The notes under the pieces: model-generated | What the model saw: only the letters and a program-made list of their open reading frames with translations | The model's database searches: none | Told to the model about the DNA's origin: nothing | Shown here: positions 26,698-37,273 of the stretch, piece after piece | How positions within the stretch are numbered: the first letter of the stretch is position 1 | Layout of the letters: each line of letters opens with the position of its first letter | DNA from: Fratercula arctica | Lineage: Eukaryota; Chordata; Aves; Charadriiformes; Alcidae | Direction: 5' to 3' | NCBI GenBank assembly: GCA_947846985.1 | Contig: CANTUZ010000025.1 | Coordinates: 10,290,100 to 10,354,099 of the forward strand | DNA: 64,000 nucleotides | Position numbers and translations under genes: made by a program

Positions 26698-27795
26698 CTG
26701 GGGGTGGGGAAGAGAAAAAAAGAAGTTAGTGATCATGGAAAAAAAAAAAATCTCTTACTGGAAGAGTTGCCAGGATTAGCTGTGTTAGAGTACTGTAAAA
26801 GCACTGATATGTTTAGTCACAACCATCAATACAACAACCAGAGAGATGAGAGATGCATTACCAGAACAACTAGTCAAATTACTGGTTACAGCTCCTAATC
26901 CATTTGTCCTAGGAACTGGGAGATTTGACACTTCCAATCCACTGCTACTAGAGAATGTGCCCATGGAGAAACAAAACTAGACTGAAAAATAACCCAAACC
27001 ATGTCCTTTGAAGGGTGACTTCCAGCATAGAAACCAGAAGCATAAACCAATTATTTGTTCTTTTAAGATTACAACTGGCCTTTTAAATCTTTATACTTAT
27101 TGAATAAGCCATGACAGAAACAGTAGGTCCTCTGATACTCTGGAAATAGTTAGGCTATTTGGCAGACTGAGTTTGAGGTGTCCAGTGACTTTTTCCAAAA
27201 TAAAAAGTATAATGAAGAGTTGCATATAAATATTAGAAACAGAGATGCTTCTTCTTTTCCAGTTTCAGAAGGGAGGAAACTGTAACTTCTTGAAAAGGTC
27301 AAAGGATATTTTGCACTGGAAATAGGGCTTCTAATCATCCCTTTCATCCTTGACTGACTAAATCAAGACTACTTAGTCTATTATTTAAGCACTCTGATAT
27401 AAGATTCAGAGTACTCCAAAGCACATTAGAAGATATTTTCAAACTAACATGACAATTTTCCTTAAAATCTACTTACTAGCAATTCCACTTGTTTAATTTC
27501 AATTAACCAGCACACTTCTGCATAACAGCTTTTGTTTCTTGCTCCTCTGCTTTGAAATAAGAGCTAGAGCTTTAAAAGCTGGATTGCAAATAATCTGAGT
27601 AAAACCTTGACCCTTATCAGCCCCACCTCTTCATACCAGTTGTAAAAGACAAGTCTTTCCTTCTAGCACCTCTTCCTTCTCCCATCCCAACAACTCCAAA
27701 TATGCAGGCATATGCTAAACACTATGCTATTTTTTAATGTTTGGTTTGTCCCAGTTAGTTCATTCTATTAGTCTTTCTGTCTCTCTCTGACATAA
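26698..27795. other. Intronic, no repeat recognised
   Basis: AT-rich intronic sequence just upstream of the RGMB last exon. No gene or repeat is recognised. Confidence 0.5.
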
Positions 27796-28520
27796 CGTCC
27801 TGGTTTGAGGTAAAACAGAACAAATTTTACTTTGCAGCTAAGCCTCTTCTAACTAACTGAACTCTCTGAAACTAACAGCATATTTTTCCAACAGTATCCG
27901 CTTCCAGAGTGATAAGACCTGATCGTTTATAATTTATGCCAAGGAATAGTATGCAGAGATGCTATAACAACCAAGGTCAGCTGACTTTGTTATTTGCCCT
28001 ATTGGAGGGTTGGAAATGGAAGAGCATAGAGGGGTCCCACCTGCGGGGAGGAGCGGACAGGCCAGGTGACCCAAAAATGACCAACAGGGTATTCCATCCC
28101 ATCTGCCTCATGCTCAGTATAAAAGCTGAGGGATCAAAGGGTCAGCATCTTTCTTCAGTGGCCGGTGTCCAAGGAGGACTCTGTCTGTTCGTCTGCCTTT
28201 GATCCCGATCTGTGCATTCCTGAATCCAGATCCGGAATCCAGTTTCCATCCATTGCTGAGTCCAGTCTGGGACTTTCCCAGTGCCTGCCAGATCATCATC
28301 CTGGGACCTCAATATGGTTTTGTATATATTGTATATTTTCATTATTTTCTTTTTATTTTATTATTAATATTTCATTAGTTTAGTTTCTTTTAAACTCATA
28401 AGTTCGTTTCTCTCTCATCCTTCTCTCCCTGAAGGGAGATGCTCTACCTTCTCTGAAGGGTAGAGAAGTAAAAGAGAGCATCTGTTCATTTTAGCAGCCA
28501 GCCCAGCCCAAACCACAACA
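27796..28520 (+). mobile_element. LTR (solo), CTCAGTATAAAAG family
   Basis: An LTR of about 725 bp beginning CGTCCTGGTTTGAGG and ending CCAAACCACAACA. It has CTCAGTATAAAAGCTGAG (TATA box, about 28,111-28,128). It is flanked by CATAA (27,791-27,795) and CATAC (28,521-28,525), a target duplication with one mismatch. The minus copy at 43.3 kb is the same family. Confidence 0.8.
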
Positions 28521-28559
28521 CATACACATACAGAAAGTACTTGCTATTTTAATTACACG

Positions 28560-28881
28560 TGTTCCCACTGGTGCTGTGGAATCCAGATCCTGAGTTCAGC
28601 TCCCGTCCATCACTGAGTCCAGTCTGGGAATTTCCCAGTGCCTGCTGGTGCCATGATCGTCATCCTGGGAGCTCGATACAGTTTTGTATATATTGTATAT
28701 ATTTAATTATTTTCTTATTAATATTATCTTTTCTTTTTATTATTTTATTAATAATATTTCATTAGTTTAGTTTCTTTTAAACTCTTTAGTCTCTCTTTCT
28801 CTCATTCTTCTCTCACTTGGGAGAGAAGTTAGAGAGCATATGTTGTTCATTTTAGCGGCCAGCCCAGCCCAAACCATGACA
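28560..28881 (+). mobile_element. Partial LTR, same family
   Basis: Repeats the 3' half of the LTR just upstream (GGAATCCAGATCCTGAGTTC, CCATCACTGAGTCCAGTCTG, TTTTGTATATATTGTATAT) and ends AGCCCAAACCATGACA. It lacks the U3 half. It is either a second, truncated insertion or a partial tandem duplication. Confidence 0.75.
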
Positions 28882-29229
28882 AGATGCACTTTTAATTTAA
28901 TTTTGGACCAAATCTTTCCATTCCTACAGATGCCAACAACATCATCCTCACTGAGTCTGCCAAGCATAAAGATTACTTAAACCCATCTTACCTCCTTTCA
29001 AAGATGGTGTTACTGAACATGTATCTTCTGAAGCTGCCCAAGTGAAGTTTCTAGAAGACTGGGGAGGGAGAGAGTAATCGGCAGTCCTGTGAGGGAGCAA
29101 TGAACAGGATCACTAAGCAAAGGGCATGGGGTGGTGTAATGGGAAGGGATCACAAACTCAACAAAAAAGTTACCTCAACACTCAACAAAAGTGTTACCTC
29201 CAGCACCTGCGTATAAGAAAGGAAGTGCC
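28882..29229. other. Intronic, no feature
   Basis: Short stretch between an LTR and a CR1. No recognisable gene or repeat. Confidence 0.45.
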
Positions 29230-31699
29230 TACAAGGCACCATTATGAAGAAATCCCCAAACCCTCTCCAGGAACTCAACATGCTGAGGTACCTCTCTGAA
29301 GCGCCTGTAGCACAGGGAATAAACACGATGAGTTAAGAAATCTGTGTGCAGTTGCAGGGCTATGATCTTGTTGGGATCACAGAGACGTGGTGTGATGGCT
29401 CCTGTAACTGGAATGTTGCAATGCAGGGATATGGGCTCTTTAGGAAGGACAGGAAGGGAAGATGAAAAGAGAGAATTGCCCTTCATCTGAGAGAGCAGCT
29501 GGAATGCATGGAGCCCTGCCTGGGAATGGATGAGGAGCCAACTGAGAGCTTATGGGTTAGGATAAAAGAGAGGACAGACAAAGGTGACATTCTAGGGTGT
29601 GTCTGCTATAGGCCACCCAACCAGGAAGAACAAATGGATGAGCCCCTCTACAGACAGGTAAGAACAGCCTCATGTTCACAGTCCCTGGTCCTCATGGGAG
29701 AATTCAACCACCCCGATATTTGTAGGAGGGACAACACAACAGGGCATAAGCAATCTAGGAGGTTCTTGGAAAGCATCAATGACAACTTCCTCACCCAAGT
29801 GATAGAGGAGCCAATGAGGAGAGGTGCTCTGCTGGACCTCCTACTGACCAACAAGGAGGGGCTTGTTGGGGATGTGAAGGTCAAAGGCAGCCTTGGCTGC
29901 AGTGACCATGAGATAGTGGAGTTCAGGATCCTGAGGGGAAGGAGGGAGGAGAGTAAACAGTAAGCTCACAACCCTGGACTTGAGGAGAGCCAACTCTGGC
30001 CTCTTCAGGGATCTGCTTGGAAGAGCCCCTTGGGACAGGGCTCTGGAGGGAAGGAGGGTCTGAGAAAACTGTTTAATATTTGAGGATCACCTCCTCCAAG
30101 CTCAAGAGTTCCATCCCAACAAGCAAGATGTCAGGCAAAAATGCCAGGAGGTCTGCATGGATGAACAAGGAGAGCCTGGCAAAACTCAAACACAAAAAGG
30201 AAGCATACAAGAGGGAGGAAGCAAGGAGGGGTAACCTGGGAGGAATACAGAGACATTGTCTAAGCATGCAGGGATGAGGTTAGGAAAGCTAAAGCCCACA
30301 TGGAATTGAATCTGTGCAGGGTTGTCAAAGACAAAAAGAAGGGTTTCTACAGGTACATAGGATACAAAAGGAAGACTAGGGAAAATGTGGGCCCATTGCT
30401 CAATGAGATGGGGGACCTGGTGACACAGGACGCAAAAAAGGCTGAGGAACTGAATGCCGCCTTAGCCTCAGTTTTTACCAGCAAGACCAGCCTTCAGGAA
30501 TCCCAGGTCCTAGGAGGAAAGTCTGGAGCAAGGAAGACATACCCTTGGTGGAAGAGGTTCAGGTCAGGGAACATGTAAGCAAACTGGACATACACAAGTC
30601 CATGGGCCCAGACAGGATGCACCCACAAGTGCTGAGGGGACTGGCAGATGTCATTGCAAGGCCATTCTCAATAACCTTTGAAAGATCATGGCAACTGGGA
30701 GAAGTGCCCAAGGACTGGATGGAAGCAAATGTCACTCCTATCTTCAAGAAGGATGACCCAGGGAACTACAGGCCAGTCATCCTCAACTTGATCCCTGAGA
30801 AGGTGATGGAGCAGCTAATCCTGGGAACCATTTCCAGGCACATAAAGGATGGGAAATAATCAGTTGTGCTTGACCAACTTGATAAACTTCTACAATGAAA
30901 TGACTAGCCTGGTAGATGAGGGGAGGGCAGTGAATATAGTCTACCTGGACTTCAGAAAGGCCTTTGACACTCTCCCATAAGATCCTCATGGACAAGCTGT
31001 TGATGTATGGGCTAGACAAGCAGACAGTGAGGTGGGTTGAAAACTGGCTGAATAGCTGGGCCCAGAGGGTAGTAATCAGCAATGTAAAGCCTAGTTGGAG
31101 GCCAGTAACTAGCGGTGTATCCCACGGGTTGATAATGGGTCTGATTCTGTTCAATATCTTCATTAATGATCTAGACGATAGGGCAGAGTATACCCTCAGC
31201 AAGTTTGCTGATGACACCAAATTAGGAGGAGTGACTGATACACCAGAGGGTGGTGCTGCCGCCATCCAGAGGGACCTCAACAGGCTGGAGAAATGGGCTG
31301 ACAGGAACCTCATGAAGTTCGACAAGGGGAAATACCAAGTCCTGTACCTGGGGAAGAATAACCCCAGGTATCAATATATGCTGGGGGGCTGCCCAGATGG
31401 AAAGCAGCTTGGCAGAAGTGACAGGACAAGAGGCAATGGGCACAAACTGAAGCACGGGAGGTTCCATCTGAATATCAGGAAACACTTTTTTTTTTCCTTT
31501 GGACCATGAGGGTGACCGAGCACTGGAACAGGTTGTTCAGAAAGGTGGTGGAGTTTCCCTCCTTGGAGATATCCAAAAGCCATCCGGACATGGTCTCGGG
31601 CAACTGGCTCTAGGTGACCTTGCTTGAGCATGGGGGTTGGAGCAGATGACCTCCAGAGGTCCCGTCCAACCTCAAAACCTCAACCATTCTGTGATAATA
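29230..31699 (+). mobile_element. CR1 LINE, 5'-truncated
   Basis: A CR1 in + orientation: endonuclease start (LQGYDLVGITETWCD near 29,355), linker (SMGPDRMHPQVLRGLAD near 30,600), reverse transcriptase with FADDTKLGG near 31,205, then a collapsed C-terminal part and a tail ending CCATTCTGTGATAAT. Several frames are broken, and about 300 bp are missing between the RT and the [12 protein letters not shown] region (near 31,380). The left edge is approximate. Confidence 0.88.
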
Positions 31700-31861
31700 C
31701 ATCTCTAGAAGGTCCATGGCTGGTGTGCCTTAAACACAACACTTGTAACACTGCATTATCACACTATTCTGTGAGCACCATAATGGAATTACAGTGCTGT
31801 AGGTCTGCAGTTAGTAGGTGCAACTATGTTGCTATTTTACCATAGATTCTACAGCTTTATA

Positions 31862-32455
31862 TGTTAGATTGACCCTGGCCAGCAACTAAGCACCCACCCG
31901 TTGCTCGTTCACTTTCCCTCCACCCCAGGAGGATGGGGGAAGAGAACGGGAAGAGCAAAAGCAAGAAAAATGCACGAGCTGAGATAAAGACAATTTAATA
32001 AGGGAAAAACACGCCCACAGAAAAAAAAAAAACAACAAAACACACCACAACAAAACCAAGTGATGCAAAGGCAATCACTCATCACCTCCCACAAGCAGAC
32101 TGATGCTCAGCCCATCTCTGAGCAACAGCTACTTTGGAAAAACTACCTCCCTTTTTTTTTTCTTTTGCTGAGTATTATGTCATATAGCATGGAATATCCC
32201 TTTGGTCAGTTTGGGTCAGCCATCCAGGTTGTGTCCCCTCCCAAATTCTTGCCTACCCCCAGTCTGCTTGCTTGCAGGGGGTGGGGTGAGGCAGGCGCAC
32301 ACAGAGCAAGAAACAGAGAAAGCTTTGAGCTAAGTACTGTTGTGTTGTTCAGCAATAATCAAAACACTGGTGTGTTATCAACAGTCTTGGTCACAAATTG
32401 AAACAGCATGGCTGCTATGAAGAAAGTTAACTCCATCCCAACAAAACCCAGTACA
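31862..32455 (-). mobile_element. Solo LTR
   Basis: About 590 bp, minus orientation, beginning TGTTAGATTGACCCTGGCC and ending AAAACCCAGTACA. It has the conserved blocks GGAATATCCCTTTGGTCAGT and GCTGCTATGAAGAAAGTTAA shared with the LTRs at 13.3 and 52.8 kb. No clean target duplication was found, and no primer site or gag is adjacent. Confidence 0.78.
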
Positions 32456-32701
32456 CTTCATATCCTTGAATTTCACATATTTGCAGTGAAGTGACAGTGT
32501 TCTTTAAGACAGACATTTTCATCAGTTTGTTCATAATTATATTGTTTATTAGGTTTTGTTAGCTTTACTGCTATAAAGTATTAACAGCTGAAAAAAAAAT
32601 GACACAAGAATCAAGAGACTTAATGTGTTGTTCTTAAGCATGAGAAGAGTGCATTTTTCAATGAAAGAAATTAAACATTTTCTATTTTGCAGCTGTAACA
32701 C

Positions 32702-33033
32702 TGTCGTGGTTTGGCCTCAGACGGCAACAAAGAACCACGTGTCGCTCGCTCAGCGCTTCCCGGTACGGGAAGGATCAGAAGAAAAAGGCAAAACTCTTGG
32801 GTTGAGACAAAGGCAGTTTAACAGAACAGCAAAGGGAACAAGAAAACAACAACACGGACAGAGGAATATACAAACGCGATTACGGAACCACCGCTCCCCC
32901 CGCCGGTCTGGACCCGGATGCGCCAGCCCACTCCAAACCCAACTGCCTGCCCCCTCCCCTCCTTTTAATCTCAGGGTGGGCGTGGCTCCCATGGCATGGA
33001 ATACTTAACCCTGTCCCCGCCGGAACCAGGACA
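32702..33033 (-). mobile_element. Solo LTR of the intact ERV family
   Basis: A 332-bp solo LTR in minus orientation, from TGTCGTGGTTTGGCC to CCGGAACCAGGACA, near-identical to the LTRs of the intact ERV 1.6 kb away. It is flanked by a perfect 5-bp duplication AACAC (32,697-32,701 and 33,034-33,038). This is the product of LTR-LTR recombination of a separate, recent insertion. Confidence 0.93.
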
Positions 33034-34620
33034 AACACCAACCAGAGCATCATCACAAACAAATGAATTCTCATTCCTGTAGGAACCCAGACTTCCTTAG
33101 GTAAATGACTCCAAGAACAGGAGTTAGTAAACTGTATTAGTTCTAAAAGCAAGAAAAGAGACAAACATTTCATCAGCTTATTTTTTGAAAAACCTTGGTG
33201 AATAGCTACTGTAAAAGAAAGCACCTGCAACTCTACCAAGTTAATATTCCTTCAGTTACTAGTTTTGAAAAAAAGCACTTCACTGTAGCACAGTTGTTTC
33301 TGTAGTCTGCATTCATTCATTTTGTCATCAAGTATTTTATTATTTTGTAGTTTGCATTCTACTATATCACTCATCATGCCTTTAAAATGCACGCAGACTA
33401 TTAAAGTCTTCATTTGCTTTGAATTAGTACAAGGTTGTACATACAGTTGTTTTCTTATAGGGTCTTGTGATCAAGATCACATCCCAATATTTAATTGGCC
33501 CCTACCGCTGTTTCCATTTCCCCCCCTTCATAGAACTCCACTAGGGAAAGAGGGAGCAAGTAGGGGAAAGGGCAGAAGAAAGAAAAAACAGTTCAGAGCT
33601 ACAGAAGCAAATCCTATTTTCAGCACACAAATTCACACATATATTGCATGTCCTTGGTGACTTAGAAAATCTGAAATAGCAACTTTCCTCATGGATTAGT
33701 TTGAGCAAGTAAGCAATATAAGAGTTTGGCACATTTGTACTGTACTACTCCATCTATTATTGATGCTATCTAAAATATCAATGCCTTTGTTAAACATTTA
33801 TTTTTCTTCTGACCAAGCTACTCTGGCTCTGCTTATTAATTTTTAAATATTTCTTTCCTTGCACAGTCTAGCCCAGCCATAACAATAAGATGCAAATTCA
33901 ACTCCCATATCTAGAAAGGCAACTTCAGATGCCCATCTTTTAGACCTACTGCAGGCAAAATTCCTGAGGAGAGAGTTCAGGCAAAACCTGCCTAGAATTA
34001 GGCCAGACTTCATACAGGTGTTAGAAAACACAAACGTGACAGTACCACATGCAAGAAGGTGATACTACTTATTGGACAGTGAATGCAGAAAAACTGGAGT
34101 TCTGTTGTGGGGTTTTGGGTTGGTTTTTTTGTTTTTTGTTGGTTTTTGGGGGGGGCAGGGGTGTGTGTTGTTTTGCTTTGTTTTCCTTTTACTTAAGAAA
34201 AAAGACACGTTAAAAGAAAGAAGGTTTCTATTGTGCTTGGAAATATTTTGATCTTGCCCAGTTTCACTTACAATTTTAGTGGAATAGCTCCAGGTCCATC
34301 TCCCTCCCCATACATTTCTCTTGACTAGGTTGCGCTTTCAGGCAAGGGGCATGCATTCATGCAGAACCTACCTCAATACCACTGTAGACTCAAAGTGGTA
34401 CTAAAATTCAGACCCACCCCTTCCTCCTCAACTACAAATCCCAGCACATATGGGCCACAACACCTACCTTGGAAAGGTTACAGTCAGCATTCAAGTATGT
34501 AACAAGAAAAGCTAGTTAGAGAGGCAAGGAACATTGATTATAACAAGGAAGTTATTCAAACATTTAACAACTGTACACTCAACCAGTGGAACATGCACAC
34601 CGAAATAGAGCCTTTACAAT
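33034..34620. other. Intronic, no feature
   Basis: AT-rich unique-looking intron sequence with a T/G-rich low-complexity stretch (about 34,100-34,190). No gene recognised. Confidence 0.5.
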
Positions 34621-34658
34621 TCACAGAATCACAGAATGGTTCAGGTTGGAAGGGACCT

Positions 34659-35004
34659 TGTCCTGGTTCCGGCAGGGACAGGGTTAAGTATTCCATGCCA
34701 TGTGAGCCACGCCCACCCTGAGATTAAAAGGAGGGAGGGGGCGAGCAGTCGGGTTCGGAGCGGGCTGGCGCGTCCCGGGGCCGGAGCGGCGGGGAGCGGC
34801 GGGGAGCGGCGGTTCCCTAATCGCGTCTGTATATTTCTCTGTCGGTGTTATTGTTGTTGTTTTCTTGTTCCCTTTGCTGTTCTGTTAAACTGCCTTTGTC
34901 TCAACCCAAGAGTTTTGCCTTTTTCTTTTGATCCTTCCCGTACCGGGAAGCGCTGGGCGAGCGACACGTGGTTCTTTGTTGCCGTCTGAGGCCAAACCAC
35001 GACA
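34659..35004 (+). repeat. 5' LTR of the intact ERV
   Basis: 346 bp from TGTCCTGGTTCCGG to AAACCACGACA. It has a TATA-like ATTAAAAGG near 34,722 and a GC-rich block with three GGAGCGGCGG-type units (about 34,780-34,812) that is lost from the 3' LTR. Confidence 0.95.
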
Positions 35005-35012
35005 GTCCTTTT

Positions 35013-35030
35013 TGGCGCCCAACGTGGGGC
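35013..35030 (+). other. ERV primer binding site (tRNA-Lys1,2 type)
   Basis: TGGCGCCCAACGTGGGGC, eight bases after the 5' LTR end, is the 18-nt complement expected for tRNA-Lys1,2. This is the primer used by spumaviruses and several other retroviruses. Confidence 0.92.
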
Positions 35031-35107
35031 CCGAAGGGTTGAGACAACGACAGAATCTAACTAGAGCTTGAAAAAACGAATTTGTTAGGTAAATAGTCAC
35101 GGTTACT

Positions 35108-37273
35108 ATGTTGCTTAGTTTGTTCTCATGGCTGTGTTATGTAAACTCCTATGTGTTTTATGCACTCCCTGTGATGATATTTGTTACTTCTGGGAGGGGG
35201 ATGAGGATTATCATTTTGCTGTCCTGTGCAAGATCGGCTTATGATATGATAACATCACTTGTTAGACGGTTATTTTGGGGCGTTTATGTGATATTGCTCT
35301 CCTGTCCGTACATTGGGTACCACCTCTCAGAATTCATTAATAATTACACCCAGTCTATGGGGGAAACAGGGGGGGACACTTTCCCCAGCTCTTTTGCCTC
35401 CCTTTTCTCCTTTGAGTCAGGTATGACAGCTTTTGAGAATTTTGAATATCCTTGGGATGCTCAAACCAGCATGTTCCTAGTGTTATATTTGCTGAATATG
35501 TTCCAGGTCTCGTTTAGGGTTAAACGACTATTTAAGACTACCACCCAGAGATCTGCTCCAAGGCTGGACAGTCAGGGGTGGCATGGCAGGTGGGAGAACA
35601 TGGGCAGGTACCTAGAGAACTTCTCACCTCCAATGGTCTGGGACTTCACCCCTGAACAATTACAGGACCCTGATAGAATAGTAGAATATCTGAAGGGAAA
35701 GTGCTGTGGCTATTCTAGAGAGGCACAACTCACCGCACTGTGCTGGGCCCTGGCTAGTGTCTACCAGGCACTGCTCAGTGCTATGCAGCACCCTCAGAAG
35801 AAAGAGACAGAGACCAGACCAGCAGGCGCTGCGGCCCCTGCGGCAGGCGCTGCGGTTGCTGTGGCCCCTGTGGCAGGTGCTGCTGCGACGGGCACTGCGG
35901 CTACTGCGACCCCTGCGACGGGCACTGCGGCTACTGCGACCCCTGCGACAGGCACTGCGGTGACTGCAACCCCTGCGACGGGCACTGCGGCTACTGCGAC
36001 CCCTGCGACGGGCACTGCGACCCCTGCGACAGGCACTGCGGCTACTCCAACCCCTGCGACAGGCACTGCGGCTACTGCAACCCCTGCGACAGGCACTGCG
36101 GCTACTGCAACCCCGGTGACAGACACTGCAGCTACTCCAGCTCCGGTGACAGCCACTGCTGCTGAACCAGGGAACCAACCCGTGCCAGTATCCGTTGCCC
36201 CCATACAAAAGAAGAAGTATACAAAGAAATCGGTTCGCATAGTAAGAGATGACGATGAACCAGGGCCATCACAAGGACAGGAGGAAGAGGCAGAACCAGA
36301 GATAATTACCCGATCCCTATCCCTGAGTGAGCTGCGGGATATGCGAAAAGATTTTAGCCGACTTTCAGGCGAGCACATTGTCACCTGGCTGCTTCGGTGT
36401 TGGGATAATGGGGCCAGTAGCCTGGAATTAGAGGGTAGGGAAGCCAGGCAGTTGGGATCCCTGTCTAGGGAAGGCGGCATTGACAAAGCAATTGGAAAAA
36501 AGACCCAAGCCCTCAGCCTCTGGAAGCGACTCCTGTCAGGCGTGAGGGAGAGGTACCCCTTCAGTGAAGATGTTGTATGTCAACCAAGCAAATGGACCAC
36601 CATGGAAAGAGGTATCCAGTACCTGAGAGAATTAGCCGTGCGGGAGATGATTTATTATGACTTGGACAACACAGACTTGCCCACAGATCCTGATGAGGTG
36701 CACTGCACAAGGCCCATGTGGCGGAAGTTTGTACGGAGCGCACCATCGTCATATGCCAACTCATTGGCAGTAATGGAATGGAAAGGTGAAGAAGGACCAA
36801 CGGTGGATGAGGTGGCTGGCCGGCTCCGGCGATATGAAGAAAGCCTCTCTTCCCCCCTTGTCTCAGCTGTGGAGAAACTGTCCCGGAAGGTTCAGCAACT
36901 TGAAGAGAATATGTCCTACTCCCCACCTGTACGGGCCAGCATCTCAGCTATTAGAAGCAGACATTTCCCCACTCAAGAGAGAGAGTACAAAGGGTACACA
37001 CCACGAGGCACCCTGTGGTTCTACCTGCGAGACCATGGAGAGGACATGAGGAAGTGGGATGGACAACCTACTTGGATCCTGCGGGCACGGGTACAGGAGT
37101 TGCAAGGAAGGACAACCACAAAAGGGGATCCCTCCAGGAAAAGTGCCGCCCCAGTTTCCAGTGGGCAGTTCCCCAGACAGACCATAAGGCCTGATCTTGC
37201 TTCTGATCCTCTTGAAGGAACCTCCAAGTCATTTCTGCAAGAAGTGAGTACCGGATACCATGACCAGTATTAG
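35108..37273 (+). CDS. gag: ERV Gag-like protein with membrane segments
   Basis: A 721-residue open frame starting 77 bp after the primer site and ending in UAG. Residues 1-140 carry several hydrophobic segments (about 2-26, 55-72 and 121-136, plus a short one near 32-41), unusual for a Gag, whose matrix part is normally soluble. A conserved GWHGRWENMGRY / DFTPEQ region follows (about 157-212), then a tandem Ala/Thr/Pro repeat (about 259-345). Next come a basic patch (KKKYTKKSVR), an acidic linker and a helical capsid-like region (from about LSLSELRDMRKDFSRL), and a C-terminal stretch LWFYLRDHGEDMRKW where other retroviruses have a CCHC zinc knuckle; no cysteine ligands remain there. Structural polyprotein by position and by similarity to the gag relic at 9.1 kb. 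Whether it is expressed cannot be seen. Confidence 0.85.
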   Translation: MLLSLFSWLCYVNSYVFYALPVMIFVTSGRGMRIIILLSCARSAYDMITSLVRRLFWGVYVILLSCPYIGYHLSEFINNYTQSMGETGGDTFPSSFASLFSFESGMTAFENFEYPWDAQTSMFLVLYLLNMFQVSFRVKRLFKTTTQRSAPRLDSQGWHGRWENMGRYLENFSPPMVWDFTPEQLQDPDRIVEYLKGKCCGYSREAQLTALCWALASVYQALLSAMQHPQKKETETRPAGAAAPAAGAAVAVAPVAGAAATGTAATATPATGTAATATPATGTAVTATPATGTAATATPATGTATPATGTAATPTPATGTAATATPATGTAATATPVTDTAATPAPVTATAAEPGNQPVPVSVAPIQKKKYTKKSVRIVRDDDEPGPSQGQEEEAEPEIITRSLSLSELRDMRKDFSRLSGEHIVTWLLRCWDNGASSLELEGREARQLGSLSREGGIDKAIGKKTQALSLWKRLLSGVRERYPFSEDVVCQPSKWTTMERGIQYLRELAVREMIYYDLDNTDLPTDPDEVHCTRPMWRKFVRSAPSSYANSLAVMEWKGEEGPTVDEVAGRLRRYEESLSSPLVSAVEKLSRKVQQLEENMSYSPPVRASISAIRSRHFPTQEREYKGYTPRGTLWFYLRDHGEDMRKWDGQPTWILRARVQELQGRTTTKGDPSRKSAAPVSSGQFPRQTIRPDLASDPLEGTSKSFLQEVSTGYHDQY
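35880..36150 (+). repeat. 30-bp minisatellite inside gag
   Basis: About nine tandem units, each coding for the decapeptide ATGTAATATP or a variant; one unit is shortened to seven residues (ATGTATP). All length changes are multiples of three, so the gag frame is kept. The GC-rich repeat also leaves long open frames on the opposite strand, which I treat as shadows. Confidence 0.9.

Noticed and set aside
35660..36486. Long - strand open frames opposite the gag repeat (182 and 230 codons)
   Set aside because: They exist only because the GC-rich 30-bp repeat lacks stops in several frames; no domain or regulatory context.
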